From positions 62,001 through 126,000 of the forward strand of contig CAVPEB010000044.1 in assembly GCA_963702765.1 (NCBI GenBank): DNA of 64,000 nucleotides. Reading direction: 5' to 3'. This DNA comes from DATMNR01 sp963702765 (GTDB lineage Bacteria; Chloroflexota; Ktedonobacteria; Ktedonobacterales; Ktedonobacteraceae). Both the position numbers and the translations under genes were made by a program. Numbering within the stretch: the first letter of the stretch is position 1; each line of letters opens with the position of its first letter. Below the pieces are notes generated by a model. That model was given only the letters and a program-made list of their open reading frames with translations. It was not told the DNA's origin and made no database searches. Positions 44,411 to 53,260 of the stretch are shown piece after piece.

Positions 44411-45436
44411 TTACTCCGAGAATGTTAAGAGGCGTCTGGGTGTTTCAATGAACATCACATCCAGTTCTTGCTGAGAAACTCCTGCATGACGTAAAAGGGG
44501 TACAATATTACTGAGCAGGTGGTCCCAACCCCAGCCTCCATACTGACGAAACTGTATGAGAGTACATATATCGTGTGCTAGCGTTATTTGAGAGCCATAT
44601 CCTTTTTCCAGTAACCTCAAAACACATTCAATACGATCGGTATCTCGAGGCTCATGTTCGAAACTACGATCAAAATATGTTTCGGAGCCAAATGTGTCGA
44701 ACGAGAGCACTGCTCCGCGCTCTGCAATTTTTGCGTGCCATGCTGGTTCGATCAATTCATCACAGTGGCTGATTGCAACTCGAGTAAGATCAGCCCCCGC
44801 TTCTTCTAAAATATCCAGAATGTGCAGATGTTCATGCCCCCATACAAGTGGATGCACATTGATACTTGCACCCGTTTGACGTTGCACGCATGCAGCAGCG
44901 CGTAATTGACGTTCCTCAAATGGATAAATGGGAGAACTCGTTCCCAGTTCTCCCATCAAACCCGCATGAATTGTGGTATCGTACATTCCCTCAGTTAGCC
45001 AACGAAGAAGGTCATCTGTGATCTCCTCTGTGCTACGGTCGTGAAACGAATCTGGTACAAGTTGTTGGCGGTAGTATCCACAACCTGCAATGACATGGAG
45101 ACCTGTACGCTGTGATATCTCGAATAGACCTTGTGGATCAGGTTTGATGCCAATTGTGGTCATATCGATAATGCCTTGCCCACCTGCCTTCTTATAAAAC
45201 ATGAGTTCGCGTATGCTCAATTCAGGATCATCGATGAGTAGATTAGGCTTTAAATCATAAGGATTGCGCATCAACTCACCGAGGTTTTCCAGGGTCGGTT
45301 TCTGGTCGATAAGGTACGCTCGTTCATTGGGAGGGTCGTCCCACAAACCACGCAGGTCGATGAGTAAATGCTCATGACCTAACGTGATTCCAAGCTCTTC
45401 TGGGGCAATATTCCCTAGTACTGTTGTGATATGCAT
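44411..45436 (-). CDS. Phosphotriesterase-family metal hydrolase
   Basis: A 341-aa TIM-barrel amidohydrolase of the phosphotriesterase family (Php/PLL). Visible: the HxH metal site in LGITLGHEHLLIDLRG, the conserved start of strand 4 (KAGGQGIIDMTTIG), HPLVWGHEHLHILDIL with further metal ligands, VAISHCDEL, and the terminal Asp in QITLAHDICTL. The C-terminal pattern (LLRHAGVSQQELDVMFIETPRRLL) is typical. Family members include lactonases and phosphotriesterases; which this is cannot be told. It is upstream of the radical SAM gene by 9 bp. Confidence 0.85.
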   Translation of the reverse strand: MHITTVLGNIAPEELGITLGHEHLLIDLRGLWDDPPNERAYLIDQKPTLENLGELMRNPYDLKPNLLIDDPELSIRELMFYKKAGGQGIIDMTTIGIKPDPQGLFEISQRTGLHVIAGCGYYRQQLVPDSFHDRSTEEITDDLLRWLTEGMYDTTIHAGLMGELGTSSPIYPFEERQLRAAACVQRQTGASINVHPLVWGHEHLHILDILEEAGADLTRVAISHCDELIEPAWHAKIAERGAVLSFDTFGSETYFDRSFEHEPRDTDRIECVLRLLEKGYGSQITLAHDICTLIQFRQYGGWGWDHLLSNIVPLLRHAGVSQQELDVMFIETPRRLLTFSE

Positions 45437-45455
45437 AGCGAGTTCTCAAGCCTGG

Positions 45456-45923
45456 CTATTCCTCGGGGGTTGGCCACTTAAAGCCGCGTTGAGACGGCTT
45501 AGGACCCGTTGAACGCTGCTTGGGTGTGCTTTTTCTCCCCTTGGCTTTGGTAGTTTTTCTTTCATGCTTCGACTCGCTGGCTTGGCGAGTGCGAGAGTTT
45601 GTTCTTTGTCTTGTAGAAGTACCAGTTGGAAGGTCTGAAGCGTCTCTTGAAGTTGCTTCCGATTCGACCTGCTTAACCAACTCATCTGACTCTTGTGCAA
45701 TTTCAGTCCAGAACTCTGCTTTTTTGTGCTGTTCGTCAAGTGTGCCTTTCAGAACTCGGCCATCGGGCATGTGGGTGACATTGCGTTCCTCTGGTATTTG
45801 CGAAGCTTGTGTATGAGGTCGAATTAGAGCTACTTCTGTCAAAATGCTCGTAGTCACCTTCGAATAACTCATGTTCTGCCTCGAAGCGAGGATTTTCTTG
45901 AGACCTACTTGAATACGTGTCAT
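45456..45923 (-). CDS. C-terminal part of a frameshifted disordered protein
   Basis: This frame encodes RNVTHMPDGRVLKG, then LDEQHKKAEFWTEIAQESDELVKQ and a Lys/Arg/Ser/Thr-rich tail. It has no good start of its own; the first residues of the frame (down to about 45845) are shadow. It continues the protein of 45736-46638 in the +1 frame. Removing one base of the run AAAA at 45841-45844 (TTTT on the coding strand) joins the two into a protein of about 390 aa. Whether the shift is real or a sequence error cannot be decided here. Confidence 0.55.
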   Translation of the reverse strand: MTRIQVGLKKILASRQNMSYSKVTTSILTEVALIRPHTQASQIPEERNVTHMPDGRVLKGTLDEQHKKAEFWTEIAQESDELVKQVESEATSRDASDLPTGTSTRQRTNSRTRQASESKHERKTTKAKGRKSTPKQRSTGPKPSQRGFKWPTPEE

Positions 45924-46638
45924 GTCGCTTCTCAGGACGGCTTTGCCAGCGCGGATTCTTTACATTTGACCCTGACGTATTGCGAGGAGGGCGCTGCTGA
46001 TCACGATCATAATTACGAGTAGGTCTCGTATCACGGTCATAGTCGCGAGGAGGGCGCTGCTGATCACGATCATAACTGCGTGGAGACGATGTGTTGCGAT
46101 CAAATTCGCGCCGTTGTGTTCCTCTGTATTGATCTCGCCCTTGATACTGTGAGCGTGAATGAGGACGCTGAGTATTGCCACCAGTTCCTTGGCGATAGTC
46201 ATCCTGGTAGGGTTGCTTCGAGTAGCCACGGCGTTGGTACTGGTCGTATTGTTGATCATCAAATGTGCGCATGCTAGATTCGAATGTGCGAGGCCGAGGC
46301 CCATTGTTACTTCGAGATGAATGCTCACCGGGTCGATAATTATCTTGTTGATTTGCATAAGGCTTGCGGCCATTGCTACTAGTTTGAGCGGAGTGCCGGT
46401 TGGTTTGTTGAGCTGGTCGCCTATTATCGCGGTTCAAAGGAGTTTTACTGTCGCTACGTGTGCGATAATCTGGATGATTTTGGCGTGCTCCATTTTCCCA
46501 TGCGCGATCTACCATGTCGCGATTGAGACGAGGGCGTGCAGGGCGTGAAGACCGCTCCCCTTCAAACCTGCCTGAGGATGATCCGCGAGAATCCGAACGT
46601 GAGTCTTCTCGCCGTTGATTGTTGTAATCTCTGGTCAT
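45736..46638 (-). CDS. Arg/Gln/Asp/Tyr-rich disordered protein (N-terminal part, frameshifted)
   Basis: A 300-aa open frame with extreme composition: Arg, Gln, Asp, Ser, Asn and Tyr with almost no hydrophobics. Repeats include YDRDQQRPPR (twice), and many RGY, QYQ and RDY pieces. It begins MTRDYNNQRRED after an AAAGGA 5 nt upstream. RNA-binding disordered proteins often look like this, but no folded domain is visible. The last 45 or so residues of this frame (from about 45840 down) are probably out of frame; the natural C-terminus is in the +1 frame at 45456. The gene is 9-20 bp upstream of the phosphotriesterase-family gene. Confidence 0.65.
   Translation of the reverse strand: MTRDYNNQRREDSRSDSRGSSSGRFEGERSSRPARPRLNRDMVDRAWENGARQNHPDYRTRSDSKTPLNRDNRRPAQQTNRHSAQTSSNGRKPYANQQDNYRPGEHSSRSNNGPRPRTFESSMRTFDDQQYDQYQRRGYSKQPYQDDYRQGTGGNTQRPHSRSQYQGRDQYRGTQRREFDRNTSSPRSYDRDQQRPPRDYDRDTRPTRNYDRDQQRPPRNTSGSNVKNPRWQSRPEKRHDTYSSRSQENPRFEAEHELFEGDYEHFDRSSSNSTSYTSFANTRGTQCHPHARWPSSERHT
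45982..46075 (-). repeat. 63-bp-spaced coding repeat
   Basis: A 31-bp segment (GCGAGGAGGGCGCTGCTGAT and 11 more bases) occurs identically at 45982-46012 and 46045-46075. The 63-bp period is 21 codons, encoding two copies of YDRDQQRPPR with an intermediate YDRD. It is a tandem duplication inside the disordered protein, not a mobile element. Confidence 0.8.
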
Positions 46639-46881
46639 GTGTCCTTTCCAAATTGGCTTTAGTGGAGGTTACTTTTTTACGAGGTGGACGGATTGTCAAG
46701 ATTTATTATGTGTTTCCCGCCGGGCATTCCTCACTCGCACCTGTTTTTTGACGCGCTAATTATTCCGATTATCCGTCCGAAGGAATGTGTGTGGTTAGCG
46801 CCTTGCTAGTAGTATACCACATTGCGCCTGAAGTGGCGATATTACTTTTGATATGACTGTGATAATGTGACGATAATCAGT

Positions 46882-47775
46882 TCAAGGCGTAGGTGTTGGA
46901 ATAGGAACAGGCCCTTCAGTGATTGTTACGCCAGTGTAATTCAGTTCTTGACTCCCAAACATAGCAAGGGACTTTTGTGCCATTTCATCGGGGAGTAAAG
47001 ACCTTAAAGTAACACTGTAATATGATCCCTTTTCAAGAAAAACGGCTTGGTCCTGTCCGTGGAGCAATAATTTCAATTGTTGAAGTTGCTGAGCATTCAG
47101 CAACAATGCTGTGTGGGGCACTGTATAGGTTAGACAACCTGTATCTGCATTTGGGCCAGTTAAGTCAGGTGGTATCAAGCCACATTCAAAGGTTGAAAGT
47201 TGGAACAAAGTGAAATCTTGAAAAGACCAGGAGGGAATTGATTGACTGAGATCTGGTGAGTATGTTTGATGAACAAGTAGAACCATCTGTTGGCTCGCAT
47301 ACGAATGGGTAGGTCCAACCAGCGCCTCAGTAATGCTAGTCAGAGCATTTCCCAACCGTTGATACTCGCTTCTATCCTGCGCACTTTCCTGCGTATTGCC
47401 GAAGGGTCCATAGAGATAGGTGTATGTTTTGTCGTTGAGCATTAATTGGAGCACTGTCGCATTCTGATCTGGAAGGTCATAAAACTGTTGCTTGTTTAAT
47501 TTGAGTAGACCGTATGTGTCCACAAGCTTATTTAGCAATTGTTGTAGTGATGCTGCCTGGAGCTTTCCCTGTTGCATTTGCAATCCTGGGCCGAGAATGT
47601 ATGTTCCGTCACCATAAATGCTAATTTCAGGGCTCATCTCAAATGTGCCAAGTTTGCCACCACCATAAAATGTGCGAATGAGAACATCTTGTGGTCTGCT
47701 GTTGTATGTGATGGTGCTACCACTGCTGATTGAAAGTGTTTGTTTGGCATTGCTTGTGGTTAGGGGTATTTGCAT
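46882..47775 (-). CDS. Secreted lipoprotein, mature part (frameshifted from its signal peptide)
   Basis: A 297-aa open frame whose start (ATG 47775) is weak. The protein has no cytoplasmic features and begins with a Thr/Ser-rich linker (TTSNAKQTLSISSGSTITY) as found after a lipobox. The overlapping frame 47717-47950 ends with IIILFTACDSN, a lipoprotein signal sequence. Reducing the GGGG at 47763-47766 to three bases would fuse the two. The body, including VLIRTFYGGG, FEMSPEISIYGDGTYILGPG and YSVTLRSLLPDEM, is not a family I know. It lies 242 bp downstream (on the minus strand) of the gene that starts at 47950 and before the disordered-protein gene. Confidence 0.6.
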   Translation of the reverse strand: MQIPLTTSNAKQTLSISSGSTITYNSRPQDVLIRTFYGGGKLGTFEMSPEISIYGDGTYILGPGLQMQQGKLQAASLQQLLNKLVDTYGLLKLNKQQFYDLPDQNATVLQLMLNDKTYTYLYGPFGNTQESAQDRSEYQRLGNALTSITEALVGPTHSYASQQMVLLVHQTYSPDLSQSIPSWSFQDFTLFQLSTFECGLIPPDLTGPNADTGCLTYTVPHTALLLNAQQLQQLKLLLHGQDQAVFLEKGSYYSVTLRSLLPDEMAQKSLAMFGSQELNYTGVTITEGPVPIPTPTP

Positions 47776-47950
47776 TGCTATCGCATGCAGTAAAAAGAAT
47801 AATGATCATACAGCACACTATGGGTTGAAAGATGGCATAACAACATAATCTCTTGCTTTCACGCAGAGCGTTACTGCCTGATAAAGTTGCATGGTTTGCT
47901 TGTGAGATTCGTTTCGTTATACTATCGATCTGACTCATCAAACGTCTCAT
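47717..47950 (-). CDS. Lipoprotein signal-peptide segment, 5' part of frameshifted gene
   Basis: A 77-aa frame with basic residues (RESKR), a hydrophobic stretch and the lipobox FTAC, followed by DSNANTP. After that the frame reads NHKQCQTNTFNQQW and stops, which is probably out of frame. The mature protein is in the next frame (46882-47775). The N-terminal 38 residues before the signal are polar, so the true start may be inside the frame. Confidence 0.5.
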   Translation of the reverse strand: MRRLMSQIDSITKRISQANHATLSGSNALRESKRLCCYAIFQPIVCCMIIILFTACDSNANTPNHKQCQTNTFNQQW

Positions 47951-47987
47951 ACTGCTATCGAAATTCAGAACAAATGCTTATCGTCTG

Positions 47988-49982
47988 TTACTCGATCATC
48001 GAACGGCGCAGCTCTATGATCTGATCGCGCAATTGAGCAGCTTTCTCAAATTCCAACTGTTTTGCTGCTTCACGCATCTGGAATTCCAGGTCTTTAACTA
48101 AACGCAGTGCTTCATCTTTTGGAATGCCAGCCAAAGCTACAGCTATGGATTTGCTATCAGCCGCTTCTACGTTTGCTCCACTCATAGCCTTAATACGCTC
48201 TGAGAGTATCTTCACATCTTTCTTGATTCCACGAGGAGTAATATTATGTGCCTCGTTAAAAGAGGTTTGCAACTTACGTCGACGATTAGTCTCATCAATA
48301 GCACGTTGCATTGACTTCGTGATCGTATCAGCGTACATGATCACACTACCCTCTATATGTCGTGCCGCACGTCCAATTGTCTGGATGAGAGAACCTGATG
48401 ATCGTAAGAAACCTTCTTTATCTGCATCGAGTATCGCAACAAGTGATACTTCTGGGAGGTCGAGTCCTTCACGCAATAAGTTGATGCCAACAACAACATC
48501 ATAGACACCCAACCGTAAATCGCGTAGGATCTCTATACGCTCAATTGTATCAATCTCTGAGTGGAGATAATGAACCTTGATACTTAGTTCTTGCATATAA
48601 TCAGCCAGGTCTTCAGCCATCTTCTTGGTCAGAGTTGTGACTAAAACACGCTGCCCCTTATCAACACGTTTATGGATTTCTGAAAGTAGATCATCAATCT
48701 GGCCTTTCGTGGGTCGCACGCTGATTTGTGGATCAAGCAAGCCTGTAGGACGAATAACTTGCTCGACGACAGCCTGACTATGTTCATATTCATAAGGGCC
48801 AGGAGTAGCCGAAACAAACAGCGCCTGGTGAATTTCTTGTTCGAACTCTGAAAATGTGAGCGGACGATTATCAAGAGCAGAGGGAAGACGAAAACCATAA
48901 TTGACAAGCACTTGCTTGCGCGATCGATCACCCGCAAACATTCCTCTGACCTGTGGAAGCGCGACATGCGATTCATCCACAACTAGCAGGTAATCCTCCG
49001 GAAGATAATCCATCAAGGTCCACGGTTGATCTCCTTCACCGCGTCCCGCTAAATGTCGGGAATAGTTTTCAACTCCTGAACAGAAGCCAGTTTCACGCAG
49101 CATTTCGATGTCAAAATTCGTTCGCTGTTTCAAACGTGCAGCTTCAAGTAGTTTTCCCTCATCTTCCAATACCTGCAAACGTGCTTGCAGTTCGTCTTCT
49201 ATTAGCTCGATGGCATGATTCAGACGCTGTTGAGTTGTAACCCAATGTTTGGCTGGGTAGATGTCAAGACGAAGTCGTTTCCCTAGCACTTCTCCTGTAA
49301 GTGGATCGATCTCGGTCATGCGCTCGATCTCGTCGCCGAAAAACTCAATGCGTACGGCTACATCCTCGTAAGCGGGAAACAACTCTAGCACATCACCGCG
49401 AACGCGGAAACGCCCGCGTATGAAGTTTGTGTCGTTGCGCTCATACTGAATTTCCGTAAGATGACGCAAGATTCTATCTCTCCGTCGTTCTTCTCCTACT
49501 TTCAATGTGAGGACTACTTCCCCATATTCTTCTGGACTTCCCAGACCATATATGCAAGATACTGATGCTACGATGAGAACATCACGCCGTTCGAACAAAC
49601 TACGAGTTGCTGAGAGACGCAGTTTCTCTATTTCTTCATTGAGCATGCTTTCTTTTTCGACATAGGTATCTGTGCGTGGAATGTATGCCTCAGGTTGATA
49701 ATAGTCATAATAAGACACGAAGTACTCGACGGCATTGTTTGGAAAGAACTCTTTATATTCGCTATAAAGCTGGGCAGCCAGAGTTTTGTTTGGAGCAAGC
49801 ACCAGCGTTGGTTTCTGTACTTGTTCTACGATCTTAGCGACAGTAAATGTTTTACCACTACCTGTCACACCTAGCAATGTTTGATATTTATGGCCCTTGT
49901 TTATGCCATCAACGAGCTTATCAATAGCATCGGGCTGATCTCCGGTGGGCTGAAATGGCGCTTCTACCTTAAATTCTGGCAT
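47988..49982 (-). CDS. uvrB: Excinuclease ABC subunit B
   Basis: A 664-aa UvrB, the damage-verifying helicase-like subunit of nucleotide excision repair. The Walker A is GVTGSGKTFTVA, the beta-hairpin contacting damaged DNA is in YYDYYQPEAYIPRTDTY, helicase motifs appear in YLLVVDESHVALPQVRGM and VGINLLREGLDLPEV, and the C-terminal UVR domain reads LEFQMREAAKQLEFEKAAQLRDQ. Length fits the family (about 660-700). It is monocistronic as far as can be seen, with an extended -10 promoter upstream. Confidence 0.97.
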   Translation of the reverse strand: MPEFKVEAPFQPTGDQPDAIDKLVDGINKGHKYQTLLGVTGSGKTFTVAKIVEQVQKPTLVLAPNKTLAAQLYSEYKEFFPNNAVEYFVSYYDYYQPEAYIPRTDTYVEKESMLNEEIEKLRLSATRSLFERRDVLIVASVSCIYGLGSPEEYGEVVLTLKVGEERRRDRILRHLTEIQYERNDTNFIRGRFRVRGDVLELFPAYEDVAVRIEFFGDEIERMTEIDPLTGEVLGKRLRLDIYPAKHWVTTQQRLNHAIELIEDELQARLQVLEDEGKLLEAARLKQRTNFDIEMLRETGFCSGVENYSRHLAGRGEGDQPWTLMDYLPEDYLLVVDESHVALPQVRGMFAGDRSRKQVLVNYGFRLPSALDNRPLTFSEFEQEIHQALFVSATPGPYEYEHSQAVVEQVIRPTGLLDPQISVRPTKGQIDDLLSEIHKRVDKGQRVLVTTLTKKMAEDLADYMQELSIKVHYLHSEIDTIERIEILRDLRLGVYDVVVGINLLREGLDLPEVSLVAILDADKEGFLRSSGSLIQTIGRAARHIEGSVIMYADTITKSMQRAIDETNRRRKLQTSFNEAHNITPRGIKKDVKILSERIKAMSGANVEAADSKSIAVALAGIPKDEALRLVKDLEFQMREAAKQLEFEKAAQLRDQIIELRRSMIE

Positions 49983-50035
49983 TCTTATGAGATTCCTTAG
50001 TTGATTAGTAGAATATTCTTTCCAATGGCTAACTT

Positions 50036-50047
50036 ATTATATCACGT
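50036..50047 (-). promoter_or_regulatory. Extended -10 promoter of uvrB
   Basis: ACGTGATATAAT on the minus strand: a perfect TATAAT with TG-A before it, about 54 nt upstream of the uvrB start. No consensus -35. I see no recognised LexA-type operator nearby. Confidence 0.5.
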
Positions 50048-50172
50048 TTATTTTCTCGCAGGTTTTTCATGGTTCTGTTTTGAATATATTCAATGATGGC
50101 GTAGAATTCTAACCATGGAGTGAAAAGTACATATGGAATAAGTAAGGCAGATCATTATCCGAGGAGCTTACA

Positions 50173-51549
50173 TTGGATACTACGGCAAAAGAGATTTATA
50201 ATCAGATATTCGATTCTGAGCTATTGGCATCATCAACACGATCTGTAATTGGTCTAGCTCAACATGAAGCTATCAAAATGGATGCACCGCAAGTATATCC
50301 AGAGCATATTTTCCTTGGAGTGATACAACAGGATGATGTTGAAGTTACTACAGTGCTGAAAGAGTTGGGACTAGATAGACAAAAAATCCAGGAACATGCG
50401 AGAGAGACATTTGGTGATCTCAATGATCCAGGCACGACAAATGATCTTCTTTTTTCCAGTGAATCCCTCGTGTGCTTTGAATGGGCCGTTTCATTTGCAT
50501 CACAGATGAACTCTTCATTACTCTTTCCCAAACACCTTCTATTGAGTGTTTTACGTCATCCGCGCATACAGCCATTACTTGTTCTTTTGCTACCAACCCA
50601 AGATCAAGACGTATTGCCTGCACCGTTGACTGAGGCGAAGGGAAATGTCTATACAAGTTATATTGACCAGCTTATACACTCTCGAGTGCGACAGCAAAGT
50701 ATTACAAAATTCGAAAACGGTTCTCTGAAAAGAGTGTTCAGACGGTTTGAACGTCCACTTATTACTTTTGGAGATATCCAGGGATTGGATAGTGCTAAAG
50801 ATGCATTACGAGAAGTGGTCGATTTTCTTAGAAAGCCACAAAATTTTCAACAGTCGAAGAGAACTTATTTGTATGGGGCATTAATAATTGGTCATCCCTG
50901 CACTGATAGAACATTACTGGTAAAGGCTATTGCTGGTGAGGCTGTAGTACCTCTTCTCTATTTTTCACTTTCGACCCTTGTGGAGTTGTTCACCGAACTT
51001 GACTCAGAAGTTGTATCTTTAGATGAACTTGATCTTCCAATTGATGAAGATGAACTGCTCGAGAATGATGTCGCTTCCCTACGAGGGCGAGAAATAATTG
51101 CACATATTTTTAGACAAGCAAGAAAGTTATCACCCTGTGTACTCTTCTTTGATAATCTCGATGCTGTGAATCAACTCTCGACGAGCCTGGAACGAGAACA
51201 AATATTGAAACAACTAGCTATTGAAATGGATGGTATTGATAACCATCCACCTATGGCTGTTATTGCTTCAACTAGCCAAAGCAAGCAACTTGACCAGACT
51301 TTACTCCATCCAGGCCGTTTTGAACTTCAAGTGGTGATCAGTAGCAGTTTTATGGTACATCCAGTAGCGCAAGTTAAGCTATGCCTTGCATGCAAATATG
51401 AAGTTCTTTCGACCTGGAAATATTGTGTCTATTGTGGAGCGTTGATTTCACAAACGTGTCCAAATTGCGGTACCCTCTTTCTGCAGCTAGAAGGGGCACA
51501 TTTTTGCTCAGAATGTGGCACATCACAAAATAGTACCCAAAATTTGTAG
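50173..51549 (+). CDS. Clp-N/degenerate AAA/double zinc-ribbon protein
   Basis: A 458-aa protein of unusual design. Residues about 10-150 resemble the Clp R (ClpA/ClpC N) domain (IGLAQHEAIKMDAPQVYPEHIFLGVIQQ). Residues about 195-395 are FtsH-like AAA (LITFGDIQGLDSAKDALREVVDFLRKP), but Walker A reads GHPCTDRT (G240-T247; consensus GPPGTGKT) and Walker B reads VLFFDNLDAV (consensus DEIDAV). The arginine-finger segment LLHPGRFELQVVI is kept. The last 55 residues are two zinc ribbons: CLACKYEV, CVYCGA, then CPNCGTL, CSECGT. No protease domain follows. The start is TTG at 50173 with GAGGAG 6 nt upstream. It precedes two zinc-ribbon membrane genes in the same direction. Probably catalytically dead; function unknown. 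Confidence 0.85.
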   Translation: MDTTAKEIYNQIFDSELLASSTRSVIGLAQHEAIKMDAPQVYPEHIFLGVIQQDDVEVTTVLKELGLDRQKIQEHARETFGDLNDPGTTNDLLFSSESLVCFEWAVSFASQMNSSLLFPKHLLLSVLRHPRIQPLLVLLLPTQDQDVLPAPLTEAKGNVYTSYIDQLIHSRVRQQSITKFENGSLKRVFRRFERPLITFGDIQGLDSAKDALREVVDFLRKPQNFQQSKRTYLYGALIIGHPCTDRTLLVKAIAGEAVVPLLYFSLSTLVELFTELDSEVVSLDELDLPIDEDELLENDVASLRGREIIAHIFRQARKLSPCVLFFDNLDAVNQLSTSLEREQILKQLAIEMDGIDNHPPMAVIASTSQSKQLDQTLLHPGRFELQVVISSSFMVHPVAQVKLCLACKYEVLSTWKYCVYCGALISQTCPNCGTLFLQLEGAHFCSECGTSQNSTQNL

Positions 51550-51910
51550 CCTCTATGGGGAGCTGGTTTAACTCTCGTCAATCAGGAAATGATGAAATAG
51601 ATCGGTAGATTGACTGCTTCTCCACTGATGTATTATGTAGTTGCACTGAAAGCGATTGGATTACACCTATTTTTACGATGTAATTCGAGGAAACAGTCTA
51701 TTTTATCCTGCTACAACCTTGTTGGGATTTTACGAGTGGTCTTGATATGCCAAATCTTGGGGATTTTTATTTGATGCTTTGTAATAATCTCATGTTAAGC
51801 AATATTAGCAGTGACGATGTGATTTGTTTCATAGAAATTTCAGTCACTTATGCTAAAATGGAAAGTGATATACTACTAAAAATTACCCATGAAAGGAAGC
51901 TGAATTCCCC
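51550..51910 (+). other. Intergenic region with candidate promoter
   Basis: This 361-bp gap contains only short ORFs with no supporting features. An extended -10 (TG-C-TAAAAT, 51851-51859) lies about 52 nt before the zinc-ribbon gene at 51911. Otherwise I see AT-rich sequence and no terminator after the upstream gene. Confidence 0.4.
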
Positions 51911-53134
51911 ATGTCACAGGTCCTCCCTCGTTATTGTCCGCGATGCGGAGCGCCTATAGTCACCAACTCCAATAGCTGTGCCAAATGCGGTTTACCTTTG
52001 GAAGATATGCTTTCTAGAAATCAAAACACGTTGCCAGAACAATTGCATCATGATCAAGAATCCTTGCCTGAGATAGAACAACAAATAAACCAAGAAGCAT
52101 CTGATCCTAATCGAGAAGGTGAACTGGATAGAGTTCCTACTGTACAGTTAGGTCGGCAAAGCAATACAAAGTCATTCACTACAAAGGGTGAACAAACTTA
52201 TCCCAATTCGGCTCCTCAAATTAAGAGAAAAATGGGTAGAAAAGAGTTTCTAGTATTATTAGTGCTTTTGCTCTTTATGCTAGGCGCTATTGTATATGCC
52301 TTCGCTGGTTTTCTAGGATTAGCATTACCTGGATTTGTTAACATACAGCCATCGATAAAAACAACGGCTATCAATGCATCTGTACCTTATGCAGGTGTTA
52401 GTATAGCTATTCTTAATGTTCAACAGTCGCAAAAGTTTCTCAATGATCCCAATTCAAACTCAGATGGAATGGTACGTTTGAATCTTCAGGAAAAGAATCC
52501 AACCGATGTTAAGGTCACTTGGAACTATGCTACTATTGCTCGTTTGATTATGCCGAATAAGTCTCTAGTTAGCCCAACTTATGTGAACTCAATTGTGAGA
52601 GTTGCTCCGGGGGCATCGCAAAAAAGTATTGTTGACTTTGCTGTACCTATGAATGTGTCTCTCAGCCAACTTACATTAGTATTAGGTGCTCCAGACGAGG
52701 CGGATATGCTTATTCCACTCGTGCAAAATGTAGACGTCAGCAAATATCAGCCAAAAACTACCAAATTAAATAGTCAGATGTTGTATTTTGGGTTGAATTG
52801 GACGCTTACTTCTGCTACTTCGAGTTTGAGTATTCCAGACCAACAAGCTGCTAAAGGAATGCGCTTTGTAACTTTAATGCTTAAAGTCGATAATACTCTT
52901 TCGCAGATTGCTATAACAGGATCACCTTATGATTATATGCGTTTACAGTATGGAAATAGGTCTGCCCTACCTGAACATACAACAATCCCCGTAGCATTTC
53001 AGGTAGGAGCAGTTGGTGTTACCGGGGCAGTGAGTTTTCAGGTGCCTCAGCAGACATCATCATTTACATTGATCCTCATGCCTCAAAAAGACGATAATGG
53101 TGATCAAAGCTCGACGGAGTTTCATTTGCCGTAG
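51911..53134 (+). CDS. Zinc-ribbon, single-TM protein (paralogue 1)
   Basis: A 407-aa membrane protein. A zinc ribbon opens it (YCPRCGAP, then CAKCGLPLED). A polar linker leads to a TM helix at about 115-140 (FLVLLVLLLFMLGAIVYAFAG). The extracytoplasmic part (about 150-407) has two beta-rich repeats: GVSIAILNVQQS, VRLNLQEKNPTDVKV, and FGLNWTLTSATSSLSIPDQQA, MRFVTLMLKVDN. The pattern is like DUF4352/immunoglobulin-type domains of cell-surface proteins. The next gene is a clear paralogue. Topology implies a cytoplasmic ribbon and an outside sensor. The ribosome site (AAAGGAAG, 13 nt upstream) is distant. Function unknown. Confidence 0.8.
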   Translation: MSQVLPRYCPRCGAPIVTNSNSCAKCGLPLEDMLSRNQNTLPEQLHHDQESLPEIEQQINQEASDPNREGELDRVPTVQLGRQSNTKSFTTKGEQTYPNSAPQIKRKMGRKEFLVLLVLLLFMLGAIVYAFAGFLGLALPGFVNIQPSIKTTAINASVPYAGVSIAILNVQQSQKFLNDPNSNSDGMVRLNLQEKNPTDVKVTWNYATIARLIMPNKSLVSPTYVNSIVRVAPGASQKSIVDFAVPMNVSLSQLTLVLGAPDEADMLIPLVQNVDVSKYQPKTTKLNSQMLYFGLNWTLTSATSSLSIPDQQAAKGMRFVTLMLKVDNTLSQIAITGSPYDYMRLQYGNRSALPEHTTIPVAFQVGAVGVTGAVSFQVPQQTSSFTLILMPQKDDNGDQSSTEFHLP

Positions 53135-53260
53135 CATGTGCTCCGAAGCTGGTCTTCTACGATAGATAGTTTTTATAGACATTCCCCTTGCTTGCTGTTA
53201 CAATACTCGACGTTAAAGGTATCTGCTATTTGTTTTAGTTATCCTCAAAGGAGTATAGCT

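Noticed and set aside
45446..45739. 97-aa minus-strand ORF in a third frame at the end of the disordered-protein gene
   Set aside because: The neighbouring frame gives the sensible MPDGRVLKG protein; this frame is a shadow of it.
45982..46075. Possible CRISPR-like repeat
   Set aside because: Only two copies, in frame within a coding sequence with a 63-bp period; no array or cas genes.
50001..50120. LexA/SOS box at uvrB
   Set aside because: Only loosely similar palindromes (AGAATATTCT) are present near the promoter; they do not match a known LexA site or the 40302 palindrome.
51747..51959. 70-aa ORF before zinc-ribbon paralogue 1
   Set aside because: It overlaps the start of the zinc-ribbon gene and the extended -10; no supporting signal.
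53138..53260. N-terminal extension of zinc-ribbon paralogue 2
   Set aside because: The frame is open but has no ribosome site or conserved sequence; the TTG at 53261 with AAAGGAG is the better start.
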